Shown here: positions 50,283 through 58,929 of the stretch, piece by piece
Numbering within the stretch: the stretch's first letter is position 1
Layout: each line of letters starts with the position of its first letter
Source: Phycisphaeraceae bacterium
GTDB lineage: Bacteria; Planctomycetota; Phycisphaerae; Phycisphaerales; UBA1924
Assembly (NCBI GenBank): GCA_019636845.1
Contig: JAHBWV010000001.1
Coordinates: forward strand, 2,604,001 to 2,668,000
Reading direction: 5' to 3'
Length of the DNA: 64,000 nucleotides
The notes under the pieces: model-generated
Told to the model about the DNA's origin: nothing
Seen by the model: the letters and a program-made list of their open reading frames with translations, nothing else
Database searches by the model: none
Translations under genes and position numbers: made by a program

Positions 50283-51617
50283 TCAGGTGCTGGTCCATTC
50301 ACGCGACGCGGCAGCGACCCCCTCACGCTCATTGACAGCAAGGCGCAGCAGGACAAGCCCTGCCGCGAAGCAGACTGCGAGTGCCCCGAGGGCCAGGGCA
50401 CGGGACTCGGCGAGCAGCGGCGCGCCATCGGCGTTGCGGAGAAGGGTCGAGAGCGTCCCGAACAGGACCACGCCGCAGATCCCCGAGAGTTTGTAGACCA
50501 TCCCCCAGAGCCCGAAGAACTCTGCGGCTCTGTCGAGGGGTGTGAACGCACCGACGATCGCGCGGCTCGAGGTGCCGATCCCGCCGAGCCCGATGCCGAG
50601 CAGGGCCGAGACGCACCAGAAGAGCCCCGGTGGCAGAGATGTCAATTGTGCGGCGATCAGCACGCCTACTCCTGCAACCCAGACACCGAGGAAGACCGAG
50701 ATCGTGCGCGTGTGCCCCAGACGATCCTGGAATCTCGACGTGGTGAATGCGGCGAAGCCCGCGGCAATGGACATCACGAGGGCGAAGAGGATCAACTGGG
50801 GGAGTTTGAAGCCCATGTCGTCGCCGAGCATCCCGAGGAAGTAGATCACGGACTGAGTACCCATGCTGTAGACGAAGAAGATGGCGAGAAAGCGGGCGAG
50901 TTGTCGGAATCTGTGCGCCTCGCGGACTGTCCTGACAAGGCGAGAGGCCGTGGAGCCCACGAGAGACGCGGAGCTCTGCGGAAGAGAGGAATCGACCGGC
51001 TTCTCCCTGAGCCAGATGAAGGAAGGCACGATGCCGACGATGAACCAGATACCGGCAAAGAGGAAGAGGGGCCGCGCCTGGGACATCTCGGCGCGCCCGG
51101 CGAGCATGATCCACGCGGCGACGATGCCGAGGAGCACGAGCGCACCGATGTATGACATGGTCCAGCCGAAGGCCGAGACTCGCCCGACAGTGGCGGGGGT
51201 TGAGAGCTGGGGAAGGAACGAGCCAAGGAAGTTCTCGCCCAGGCCACACGCGACGGCGGCGATGATGTAGAGCGTCGCGGCGAGGGCGAGATCGCCACGC
51301 CCCAGGGACGCGAGCGCACAGGTGAGCACGCCGCAGAGCACGCCGGAGACGAGGAGGAGTTCCCGCTTCCACTGCCTCTGGTCGGCGAGTGCTCCGAGAA
51401 ACGGCGAGAGGATAACGATGATGAGGAGCGAGCCCGCGGTGATCATGGTCCAGATGCGGGTGCCAGCGCGGGGATCGTCTCCACCGACCACGACCTCCCG
51501 GAGGAAGAGCCCGAAGAGCAGGGTGTTGATCAGGAGTTGGAAGGACTGGTTGGCGAGGTCGTAGAGAGCCCACGCCCAGACCTGGCGGCGATTCGGTATG
51601 TCGGCGAGCAGGGGCAT
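50283..51617 (-). CDS. MFS transporter, UMF1/Atg22-like
   Basis: The 444-residue protein has 12 transmembrane helices. The N-terminus VWAWALYDLANQSFQLLINT matches the UMF1/Atg22 branch (consensus WALYDWANSAF). ATFTTSRFQDRLGHTRTI-like loops and an LGGIGTSSRAIVGAFTPLDR segment follow. ATG 51617 was chosen because the upstream frame is a Pro/Arg-rich run. The substrate may be amino acids or sugars; it cannot be told. It diverges from the small gene at 51667. Confidence 0.85.
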   Translation of the reverse strand: MPLLADIPNRRQVWAWALYDLANQSFQLLINTLLFGLFLREVVVGGDDPRAGTRIWTMITAGSLLIIVILSPFLGALADQRQWKRELLLVSGVLCGVLTCALASLGRGDLALAATLYIIAAVACGLGENFLGSFLPQLSTPATVGRVSAFGWTMSYIGALVLLGIVAAWIMLAGRAEMSQARPLFLFAGIWFIVGIVPSFIWLREKPVDSSLPQSSASLVGSTASRLVRTVREAHRFRQLARFLAIFFVYSMGTQSVIYFLGMLGDDMGFKLPQLILFALVMSIAAGFAAFTTSRFQDRLGHTRTISVFLGVWVAGVGVLIAAQLTSLPPGLFWCVSALLGIGLGGIGTSSRAIVGAFTPLDRAAEFFGLWGMVYKLSGICGVVLFGTLSTLLRNADGAPLLAESRALALGALAVCFAAGLVLLRLAVNEREGVAAASREWTST

Positions 51618-51666
51618 TGGCCGATCCTTATGGCGTGACTCTGTGCGAATGGACCGGAGGATAGCG

Positions 51667-52104
51667 ATGGGATGGTTGGACCGACTGAAGACGGCGATCG
51701 GGGGCGGAGGGGGCGTGGTCGGCACCTGGCCGAGCGACCAGTTCTCGACGGTGCGGGATCTTGTCCATGACGGACTGTCACGCTTTGAGAACTCCCGAGC
51801 GAGGAACGGCGGCTGGGTCTCGGTCTGGATTCACAATGCCAAGGGCAAGGAACTGGGCGTGATCCAGTACGCTGGTGATGGAATCATCAACTTATGCAGC
51901 CGGGACGACATCGACCTGGCGGCCTTGCTCAGATCGGGAGGACATGAGGCGTTGGCGTCACGGTGCGATGAGCGAGACTCGGCGATGTTTGCGCTTCAGA
52001 ATCCGACACTTGATGAAGTCGCGTTGGCGATCGATCTTGTCATCGGCTTGGCATACGCCGAGAACGAAGGGGGCCGTGTCATGGTTGAGATCGATCCGGG
52101 CTGA
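51667..52104 (+). CDS. Small protein of unknown function
   Basis: The 145-residue soluble protein starts MGWLDRLKTAIGGGGG and contains GGWVSVWIHNAKGKELGVIQY followed by AGDGIINLCSRDDIDLAALL. It ends with an amphipathic helix near VALAIDLVIGLAYAEN. I recognise no family. GGAGG at 51655-51659 supports ATG 51667. The ORF is intact and well conserved in codon usage with the neighbours. Confidence 0.65.
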   Translation: MGWLDRLKTAIGGGGGVVGTWPSDQFSTVRDLVHDGLSRFENSRARNGGWVSVWIHNAKGKELGVIQYAGDGIINLCSRDDIDLAALLRSGGHEALASRCDERDSAMFALQNPTLDEVALAIDLVIGLAYAENEGGRVMVEIDPG

Positions 52105-52941
52105 TCATGAGTTCACCCGTAACTGTCTGGCCAGAAACTCGGCCTGGATGTTCTTGGCCTCGTTGGAGACCCTCCCGAAACCGACGTGCTCGTCGGGCGC
52201 GCCGGTCGAGGGCCAGGTGGTGAACTCGATCTGCGAGGGATCGGCTCCGCGGGAGACGTAGTGTCCGCGAAGGGTCTCGATGAATCGCCGCTGGATCGAG
52301 ACGGGGACAAGCCGATCCTGCTCTGAATGGAGCGCGAGAAGCGGGAGCGGCGTGAATCCCGCGAGGTTCTGCATCGGGTCGAGCGTGGCGACACGCCCCG
52401 GATCATGGCTGACGGGCCACGGGGGCGATCCGTCGCTCCGACCGGGCGGTGCGAGATAGAGCCCGGCGAGATTCCCGGTCGTGCCCTCGACGGCGGCGCA
52501 GCGAAAGGGGTGCTCGTCGCAGAGCCGGCGGAGGGTGGTCATGCCGCCTGCGGACATGCCGCCGATCGCGAGCCGGTTGAGATCGAAGACTTCGGCGTGC
52601 GCGGGGTCGCTGAGATATTCGACGACTTGATCGACCTCCCCCACTGCCTGGGCAAGCATGTCGAGGGTGCGCGCGGGGGTGTGAAACTCGGGGATCAGGC
52701 GTTCGCCATGGCCGGGGAGGTCGATCGCGCAGATCGCGAGCCCGGCGCGGATCCAGCGGAGGTAGCGCCCGGGGTCGAGCTCTTTGTAAGCGGTGCGCCC
52801 GTGCATCCAGAGGACCGTCGGCACGGGTGACTTCCAGTCCGGGTGGGCGAGCAGGAGCGGGATCTCGCCGGCCCGCGCGAGGCGCGACTGCGTGCGCAGC
52901 GCAATGGGGAAGGCGGAGACCAGCGCGGGTGCGTCATGCAT
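52105..52941 (-). CDS. Alpha/beta hydrolase (dienelactone-hydrolase-like)
   Basis: The 278-residue protein has TVLWMHGRTAYKE (oxyanion HG), a nucleophile Ser in RLAIGGMSAGGMTTLRRL (GxSxGG), the acid Asp in LHSEQDRLVPVSI and the His in APDEHVGFGR. The fold fits DLH/prolyl-oligopeptidase-like esterases; the substrate is unknown. It ends directly at the end of the convergent small gene and lies 15 bases downstream of prfB on the same strand. Confidence 0.8.
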   Translation of the reverse strand: MHDAPALVSAFPIALRTQSRLARAGEIPLLLAHPDWKSPVPTVLWMHGRTAYKELDPGRYLRWIRAGLAICAIDLPGHGERLIPEFHTPARTLDMLAQAVGEVDQVVEYLSDPAHAEVFDLNRLAIGGMSAGGMTTLRRLCDEHPFRCAAVEGTTGNLAGLYLAPPGRSDGSPPWPVSHDPGRVATLDPMQNLAGFTPLPLLALHSEQDRLVPVSIQRRFIETLRGHYVSRGADPSQIEFTTWPSTGAPDEHVGFGRVSNEAKNIQAEFLARQLRVNS

Positions 52942-52956
52942 CGCGGCGGCACCGGA

Positions 52957-54076
52957 TCACTTCGACACCCGTTCCTTCTCGGCCCGTCGGCGTTTGAGTT
53001 CCGCATCGATGAAGGGGGCGAGTTCGCCCCGGAGAACGGCCTCGTAGTCGGTCTCCTCGTAGTTGGTGCGATGGTCTTTCACGCGGTTGTCGTAGAAGAC
53101 GTAGGAGCGGATCTGCGTGCCCCAGCCGAGTTCGAGCGTGCCGCCCTTCGCGGCGGTGATCTCTCTCTCACGCTTCTCGTCCTCGATCTGCTGGAGTTTG
53201 GCCTTGAGGAGTGCGAGCGCAGCGGAGCGATTCTGGGTCATTTCCTTGTAGGTGTTGGTCGTGATCTGGATGCCGGTGGGCTTGTGCGTGATGCGGACGG
53301 CGGTTGCGACCTTGTTGACGTTCTGGCCGCCGGGTCCGGAGGAGCGCGCAAAGACGACAACGTCGATCTCCTTGTCGGGGATCTCGACCTCGGATTCTGC
53401 GATCTCGGGGATGACATCGATGGTCGCGAAGGATGTCTGGCGTTTGCCCTGGGCGTTGAAGGGTGACACTCTGGCGAGCCGATGCGTGCCGCGCTCGCAC
53501 GAGAGATATCCGAACGCGTACGGACCTTTGACGTGGAGGGTGACGGAGTCGATGCCGACTTCGGGCCCGAAGCCCTTGTCCACCTCTTCCAGCGACCAGC
53601 CCATCTTCTCGCAGTAGAAGATGTACATGCGCAGGAGCATCTCGGCCCAGTCGTTGGCCTCGGTGCCGCCCACACCGGCGTTGAGCGTCAGGAAGCAGTT
53701 TCCGGCGTCGTACTTGCCGGTGAAGAGGGACTGCAGTTCGACGCGCTCCATCTTGATGCCGAGCTGGTAGAGCCCCTCATCGACCTCGGCGAGGAGATCC
53801 TTGTCGCCGGCCTCTTTTGCCATGTCGTATCCGACCTTGGCGTCTTCGAGACCTGTCATGGCCTCGGCGAGCGGAAGGACCTGAGACCGAAGGACTTTGA
53901 CCTCGGCGACGACTTTCTGTGCCGCGGACTGGTTGTCCCAGAACCCTTCGGAGCCCATGCGGTCTTCGAGGGCTTTGAGTTGGGCCATCTTGGAGTCGTA
54001 GTTAAAGAGAGTCGCGGATGGTCAAGATCCGCGCCTCAAGTCCCTCGATCACGGGTTTGTGGGCGTCATAGTGCAT
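52957..54076 (-). CDS. prfB: Peptide chain release factor 2, with programmed +1 frameshift
   Basis: RF2 ends translation at UGA and UAA. The main frame (53988 down to 52957) encodes the SPF codon-recognition motif in ARVSPFNAQGKRQTSF, the GGQ motif in SSGPGGQNVNK and the full C-terminal domain. A 24-codon first frame starts at ATG 54076 (MHYDAHKPVIEGLEARI...) and ends CTT-TAA-C at 54007-54001. A +1 slip on CTT gives ...RDSL-NYDSKMAQ, aligning with E. coli ...RGYL-DYDAK. Full product about 372 residues. Unlike the usual CTT-TGA-C, the stop is TAA, and no Shine-Dalgarno-like booster is seen upstream. Confidence 0.95.
54001..54010 (-). promoter_or_regulatory. prfB programmed +1 frameshift site (CTT TAA C)
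   Basis: On the minus strand TCT-CTT-TAA-C-TAC; the slip moves CTT to TTT and reads AAC. The in-frame stop TAA is read by both RF1 and RF2, in contrast to the usual TGA. Confidence 0.85.
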
Positions 54077-54215
54077 GGGGTGTCTCCGAACGAAGGGCGA
54101 TCGTAGCCGCGCCGGGTGCCGTCCTGAGGGGGATTGGGGTGTTTGAGGGGCTGCGTGTGTCCTCGGGCAGAAACACGAGGAATTTTTCAGAACCTCGCGC
54201 GCATCGGCTTCGGGG

Positions 54216-54407
54216 TCGCCTCATTGTGTGGCAGCACGGCCGGAAGGCCCGCGTCCTGGGAGGGCGCGGGCCAGGCCCTCATCGAAGGAATCTGTCACTA
54301 TGAACAAGCTTGCATGCACGGCCATCGCGTTGGCAACACTCTCGGGAGCGGCCCACGCCCAGTGCACCATCAATCGTTACGGGGTCCCGGACTTTGACCA
54401 GCGACGC
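54216..54407 (+). repeat. 5' identical block of the tandem duplication, copy 1
   Basis: 192 bases with no difference seen by eye from 56387-56578. It covers the leader with its GC hairpin, the ribosome binding region, the signal peptide and the first 36 codons. Confidence 0.9.
54246..54272 (+). promoter_or_regulatory. Leader hairpin of the secreted peptidase-like gene, copy 1
   Basis: GGCCCGCG and CGCGGGCC form a perfect 8-bp stem with an 11-base loop containing GGGAGGG, 27 bases before ATG 54300. The same structure is exactly repeated at 56417-56443. Confidence 0.55.
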
Positions 54408-56168
54408 TCCGGGGTGCCAAACAACGGGGGCATGTACTGCGTCCCGACCTCCTTCACGAACATTCGCGGATACATCGCGAACAACGGGTACGGCAACATC
54501 ATGTCGGGTCCCCGGAACTGGCAGAGCCAGACCAATTACAACTACGTGACCGCTCGCATCAACGCGATGGGCACGTACATGAGCACCAGCGGCGTCAACG
54601 GAACAAAGAGCAACAACGCCTTCAACGGTTGGAACGACTTCATCGATGACTGGCATGATGACAAGTTCACCCTGAGTTCGTGGAGCGGATACGTTCCGCC
54701 GGCCTGGATCTTCCTGGGCATGATCGGCGGCATGACGAATATCTGCTATGGCTACTACAAGCCGCAGGGCGGAGGGGTGTACGACCGCGACGGCGGGCAC
54801 TGCGTCACGCTCGTGGGGTTGAAGGGTCTGTGCAGCAACTTCAGCGAGCCGACGTTCCGAATCCGGAACCCGGCGGCCGACGACGGCGATCTTTCAGTTC
54901 AGTCGGTCTTCTCGACCGAGGAGACACGCACGGCGATCCAGGGATTCAATCTGAACGGCAGCTGGGTCAATCGGCACCGCATGGTGGATTTCGGAGTGGA
55001 CTCGTCGACGCGCCGCTACCTCGACCAGTTGTGGGTTGTCTGGCCACAGGTCTGCCTGACGGGAAAGGTCACGTTCGGCTCTGACTTCCACATCTACAAG
55101 CCGGTGAAGGTGTTCGGCCTGAACAACGAGAACTCGTCGTCGCAGAGCCCCTCGCCCGGCATGGAGATTCTGCAGGTTGCGCTGCACCCGATGGGGGTTG
55201 AGGCGTACGCGCTCAAGATCAACCCAGCGACAAACCAGCATCGGCTCTACAAGCAGGATCTTGCGACCGGCGTGTGGTCCACGGTTCTGCCCAGCTTCAC
55301 CGCGGAGCGTGTCAACATCGCGGTCTCGCGTTTCGGCCACCTCTTTGTGCACGCGGACGGATCCGTGAAGAAGTACGACCTGAACCACGGCTCGTACCCG
55401 CTGCTGGCGCAGAACACCGCGCCCGGGCCGATCGTGGACATGGAGTACGACGACAAGAAAGACGAGATCGTCGCGATCACAACGAACGGCCGGTTCGTGC
55501 GATTCAACAATGATCTGACGCCTCGCGCGAACCAGCCGCTGCCGACCGGTGTGGCGATCCTCGGAGACGGCTCTGTCTTCCCAGATCCGACTACGCCGGA
55601 TCGCTGGTACATCTGCTCATCGGGCTCGCCCACGATGTACCGCGTCATCACCGACTCTCCGACCGTCGATCGCATCCATGTGGATTCGCTCATCACGTTC
55701 CCGGCCGGAACCGAGCCCCGCTCGCTCGTGATGACGGACTCCGGCCACCTGGTGTTCTCGGACCGAGGCGTGATCGCCGACTGGAAGTTCACGAACTTCG
55801 GCACACACGCCGCGTGGGCTCCGGACCCCTCCTCAGCGATCGCCGGCCTTCCGGCCGGACGGAGCATCGAGGTGAGCCGCTCTCGCAACAACTTCGTCGC
55901 CGGCGTGCATGATCAGCCCAAGTGGCAGAACGACAGCTACCAGGACGAGGGCGTCGTGCCGGTGCCCGACTGCAACCCGGACCTCAACGTGGACGGCCAG
56001 GTTGACATCCTCGACTTCCTCGCCTTCTTCGACTCCTTCGGGCAGTGCCAGCTTGAGCCCGGCCCCTGCGGCGCGGCTGGTGTCAACGCCGACTACAACA
56101 CCGACGGGCTGGTTGACATCCTCGACATGCTCGACTTTGTGGATGATTTCAGCTACGGCTGCGTCTGA
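54300..56168 (+). CDS. Secreted C39-like cysteine peptidase domain protein with dockerin-like C-terminus, copy 1
   Basis: The 622-residue protein has a signal peptide ending SGAAHA-Q. Residues about 25-225 look like a papain-like C39-type domain: catalytic Cys47 in GGMYCVPTSFTNI and His167 in RDGGHCVTLVG, with aromatic strands between. A beta-propeller-like region follows (about 240-540, for example HADGSVKKYDLN, TNGRFVRFNND). The C-terminus has two EF-hand/dockerin-like loops (DLNVDGQVDILDFLAF, DYNTDGLVDILDMLDF) that may bind calcium. It is probably extracellular. AAGGAA precedes ATG 54300. The peptidase assignment is inferred from motifs. Confidence 0.75.
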   Translation: MNKLACTAIALATLSGAAHAQCTINRYGVPDFDQRRSGVPNNGGMYCVPTSFTNIRGYIANNGYGNIMSGPRNWQSQTNYNYVTARINAMGTYMSTSGVNGTKSNNAFNGWNDFIDDWHDDKFTLSSWSGYVPPAWIFLGMIGGMTNICYGYYKPQGGGVYDRDGGHCVTLVGLKGLCSNFSEPTFRIRNPAADDGDLSVQSVFSTEETRTAIQGFNLNGSWVNRHRMVDFGVDSSTRRYLDQLWVVWPQVCLTGKVTFGSDFHIYKPVKVFGLNNENSSSQSPSPGMEILQVALHPMGVEAYALKINPATNQHRLYKQDLATGVWSTVLPSFTAERVNIAVSRFGHLFVHADGSVKKYDLNHGSYPLLAQNTAPGPIVDMEYDDKKDEIVAITTNGRFVRFNNDLTPRANQPLPTGVAILGDGSVFPDPTTPDRWYICSSGSPTMYRVITDSPTVDRIHVDSLITFPAGTEPRSLVMTDSGHLVFSDRGVIADWKFTNFGTHAAWAPDPSSAIAGLPAGRSIEVSRSRNNFVAGVHDQPKWQNDSYQDEGVVPVPDCNPDLNVDGQVDILDFLAFFDSFGQCQLEPGPCGAAGVNADYNTDGLVDILDMLDFVDDFSYGCV

Positions 56169-56254
56169 GCGGACGAGTCACGTCTGAGCACAATCACGGG
56201 AGCGGACGCACCGATTCCCGAACACACAGCGGCTCGCCCACTCCGGGCGGGCCG
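54975..56254 (+). repeat. 3' near-identical block of the tandem duplication, copy 1
   Basis: About 1280 bases match 57149-58428; I see three single-base differences (54995, 56176, 56235). It spans codon 226 to the terminator. Confidence 0.9.
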
Positions 56255-56264
56255 TCGTTGTTTG
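56230..56264 (+). terminator. Rho-independent terminator after copy 1
   Basis: A 10-bp stem (56230-56239 with 56245-56254, one G-U pair) with the loop ACTCC is followed by TCGTTGTTTG. Confidence 0.8.
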
Positions 56265-56386
56265 TAATCGGGAAGGGTGCCTCGATCATTCATGGCGTTC
56301 TGCAAGTGCCGGGCCAGTCTTGATGCCAGTGCATTGCCACGCAGGCAAAAGAGATTTTGAGAATGTCGCGCGCGTGTCCCCGACGA

Positions 56387-56578
56387 TCGCCTCATTGTGT
56401 GGCAGCACGGCCGGAAGGCCCGCGTCCTGGGAGGGCGCGGGCCAGGCCCTCATCGAAGGAATCTGTCACTATGAACAAGCTTGCATGCACGGCCATCGCG
56501 TTGGCAACACTCTCGGGAGCGGCCCACGCCCAGTGCACCATCAATCGTTACGGGGTCCCGGACTTTGACCAGCGACGC
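56387..56578 (+). repeat. 5' identical block of the tandem duplication, copy 2
   Basis: Second copy of the leader and signal-peptide block, offset 2171 bases from copy 1. Confidence 0.9.
56417..56443 (+). promoter_or_regulatory. Leader hairpin, copy 2
   Basis: Exact repeat of the 8-bp stem and 11-base loop at 54246-54272, 27 bases before ATG 56471. Confidence 0.55.
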
Positions 56579-58342
56579 GCAGCCGTGCCAGGGCTCGGTG
56601 GGATGCACTGTGTCCCTACGTCGTTCACGAACATTCGTGGATATATCGCGAACAACGGCTATGGAAGCATCATGTCCGGTCCACGGAACTGGCAGAGCCA
56701 AAGCAATCACGGCTACGTGACCGCTCGCGTCACTGCGATGGGCGACTATATGAACACGAGTGCCCTCCATGGCACCACATCCAACGGAGCGTTCAACGGA
56801 TGGAATGGGTTTATTAACGATTGGCATGATGATAAGTTCACGCTCAGCGCCTGGAGCGGCTACATCCCACCAGCATGGATCTTCATGGGGATGATCGGCG
56901 GCATGGCGAATATCTGCTACGGATACTACAAGCCCCAACTCCCCGTGGGCGGTTACGAGCGTGAGGGAGGCCACTGCACGACACTCGTAGGCCTGAAGGG
57001 GCTGTGCGAGAACTTCAGCGAACCGATCTTTCGCCTTCGAGATCCAGGATCGGATGACGGCGACCTGTTCTCCCAGTCCACCTTTTCGACTGTGGAGACG
57101 CGCACGGAGATCCAGAACGCGCCATTGAACGGTTCATGGGTGAAGCGTCACCGCATGGTGGATTTCGGTGTGGACTCGTCGACGCGCCGCTACCTCGACC
57201 AGTTGTGGGTTGTCTGGCCACAGGTCTGCCTGACGGGAAAGGTCACGTTCGGCTCTGACTTCCACATCTACAAGCCGGTGAAGGTGTTCGGCCTGAACAA
57301 CGAGAACTCGTCGTCGCAGAGCCCCTCGCCCGGCATGGAGATTCTGCAGGTTGCGCTGCACCCGATGGGGGTTGAGGCGTACGCGCTCAAGATCAACCCA
57401 GCGACAAACCAGCATCGGCTCTACAAGCAGGATCTTGCGACCGGCGTGTGGTCCACGGTTCTGCCCAGCTTCACCGCGGAGCGTGTCAACATCGCGGTCT
57501 CGCGTTTCGGCCACCTCTTTGTGCACGCGGACGGATCCGTGAAGAAGTACGACCTGAACCACGGCTCGTACCCGCTGCTGGCGCAGAACACCGCGCCCGG
57601 GCCGATCGTGGACATGGAGTACGACGACAAGAAAGACGAGATCGTCGCGATCACAACGAACGGCCGGTTCGTGCGATTCAACAATGATCTGACGCCTCGC
57701 GCGAACCAGCCGCTGCCGACCGGTGTGGCGATCCTCGGAGACGGCTCTGTCTTCCCAGATCCGACTACGCCGGATCGCTGGTACATCTGCTCATCGGGCT
57801 CGCCCACGATGTACCGCGTCATCACCGACTCTCCGACCGTCGATCGCATCCATGTGGATTCGCTCATCACGTTCCCGGCCGGAACCGAGCCCCGCTCGCT
57901 CGTGATGACGGACTCCGGCCACCTGGTGTTCTCGGACCGAGGCGTGATCGCCGACTGGAAGTTCACGAACTTCGGCACACACGCCGCGTGGGCTCCGGAC
58001 CCCTCCTCAGCGATCGCCGGCCTTCCGGCCGGACGGAGCATCGAGGTGAGCCGCTCTCGCAACAACTTCGTCGCCGGCGTGCATGATCAGCCCAAGTGGC
58101 AGAACGACAGCTACCAGGACGAGGGCGTCGTGCCGGTGCCCGACTGCAACCCGGACCTCAACGTGGACGGCCAGGTTGACATCCTCGACTTCCTCGCCTT
58201 CTTCGACTCCTTCGGGCAGTGCCAGCTTGAGCCCGGCCCCTGCGGCGCGGCTGGTGTCAACGCCGACTACAACACCGACGGGCTGGTTGACATCCTCGAC
58301 ATGCTCGACTTTGTGGATGATTTCAGCTACGGCTGCGTCTGA
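56471..58342 (+). CDS. Secreted C39-like cysteine peptidase domain protein with dockerin-like C-terminus, copy 2
   Basis: Tandem paralogue of the preceding gene, 623 residues. The signal peptide and everything from HRMVDFG onward are identical in protein sequence. Residues 37-226 differ at roughly a quarter of positions by eye, though the putative Cys (GGMHCVPTS) and His (REGGHCTTLVG) are kept. Differences cluster in loops such as NNAFNGWNDF versus NGAFNGWNGF and PQGGGVYDRD versus PQLPVGGYERE. Each copy has its own leader hairpin and terminator, so they are separate transcription units. Recent duplication, with the flanks homogenised or the middle diversified. Confidence 0.78.
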   Translation: MNKLACTAIALATLSGAAHAQCTINRYGVPDFDQRRAAVPGLGGMHCVPTSFTNIRGYIANNGYGSIMSGPRNWQSQSNHGYVTARVTAMGDYMNTSALHGTTSNGAFNGWNGFINDWHDDKFTLSAWSGYIPPAWIFMGMIGGMANICYGYYKPQLPVGGYEREGGHCTTLVGLKGLCENFSEPIFRLRDPGSDDGDLFSQSTFSTVETRTEIQNAPLNGSWVKRHRMVDFGVDSSTRRYLDQLWVVWPQVCLTGKVTFGSDFHIYKPVKVFGLNNENSSSQSPSPGMEILQVALHPMGVEAYALKINPATNQHRLYKQDLATGVWSTVLPSFTAERVNIAVSRFGHLFVHADGSVKKYDLNHGSYPLLAQNTAPGPIVDMEYDDKKDEIVAITTNGRFVRFNNDLTPRANQPLPTGVAILGDGSVFPDPTTPDRWYICSSGSPTMYRVITDSPTVDRIHVDSLITFPAGTEPRSLVMTDSGHLVFSDRGVIADWKFTNFGTHAAWAPDPSSAIAGLPAGRSIEVSRSRNNFVAGVHDQPKWQNDSYQDEGVVPVPDCNPDLNVDGQVDILDFLAFFDSFGQCQLEPGPCGAAGVNADYNTDGLVDILDMLDFVDDFSYGCV

Positions 58343-58428
58343 GCGGACGTGTCACGTCTGAGCACAATCACGGGAGCGGACGCACCGATTCCCGAACACA
58401 CAGCGGCTTGCCCACTCCGGGCGGGCCG
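57149..58428 (+). repeat. 3' near-identical block of the tandem duplication, copy 2
   Basis: Partner of 54975-56254, offset 2174 bases; the extra 3 bases relative to the 5' block are one codon gained in the variable middle. Confidence 0.9.
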
Positions 58429-58436
58429 CTTGTCTT
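58402..58436 (+). terminator. Rho-independent terminator after copy 2
   Basis: A 12-bp stem (58402-58413 with 58419-58430, two G-U pairs) with the loop ACTCC is followed by TGTCTTTC. Confidence 0.8.
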
Positions 58437-58524
58437 TCTCGGAGGTGCCATGGCCGGTGCGGATGCACAATGAAATCTGCGTGACGAGATGCCCCGCAGC
58501 GAGAGAGGGAGCGGCTCATGCGGT

Positions 58525-58530
58525 TATAGT
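58525..58530 (+). promoter_or_regulatory. Candidate -10 element for leaderless transcript
   Basis: TATAGT ends 6 bases before ATG 58537. Confidence 0.45.
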
Positions 58531-58536
58531 GGTTCG

Positions 58537-58929
58537 ATGCCGACACTCGCACGCACGATCGCCCAGGCCGGAAGCGAGCCCGTCTCGAACATTCGCGACG
58601 GCTTCGGACTGCTCATTCTTCTGATCGGCATATGCGTTGCACTGGTTGTGATCGCACTCGGGATGATGGTTGTCGCGCGAAAGTCGAGAACGCCCGGCGC
58701 CAGAAAGCGCCATGCCGGCCCGAGGGTTGATGCGTGGAAAGAGGCGGGCGCACGGGCACGCACGCCGACGGCCTGGGAGTTGGAGAAGTCGAATCGGCCG
58801 CGTGCGAAGAGGCGGAAAGAAAGGGAGATCGATCCCGAGGCCTTCGAAGAGGGCCTGGGCGAGGGGAGCGGGTCCGGTGGCGAGGGCGGCCCCGATGGTG
58901 GTGGCGGCGGAGATGGAGGCGGCGATTGA
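58537..58929 (+). CDS. Single-helix membrane protein of unknown function
   Basis: The 130-residue protein has one transmembrane helix (about residues 22-46, GLLILLIGICVALVVIALGMMVV) followed by a basic ARKSRTPGARKRH and a charged tail that ends in a Gly/Asp-rich run. I know no family. The stop overlaps the start of the next gene, suggesting coupled expression with the SDR. Confidence 0.6.
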   Translation: MPTLARTIAQAGSEPVSNIRDGFGLLILLIGICVALVVIALGMMVVARKSRTPGARKRHAGPRVDAWKEAGARARTPTAWELEKSNRPRAKRRKEREIDPEAFEEGLGEGSGSGGEGGPDGGGGGDGGGD

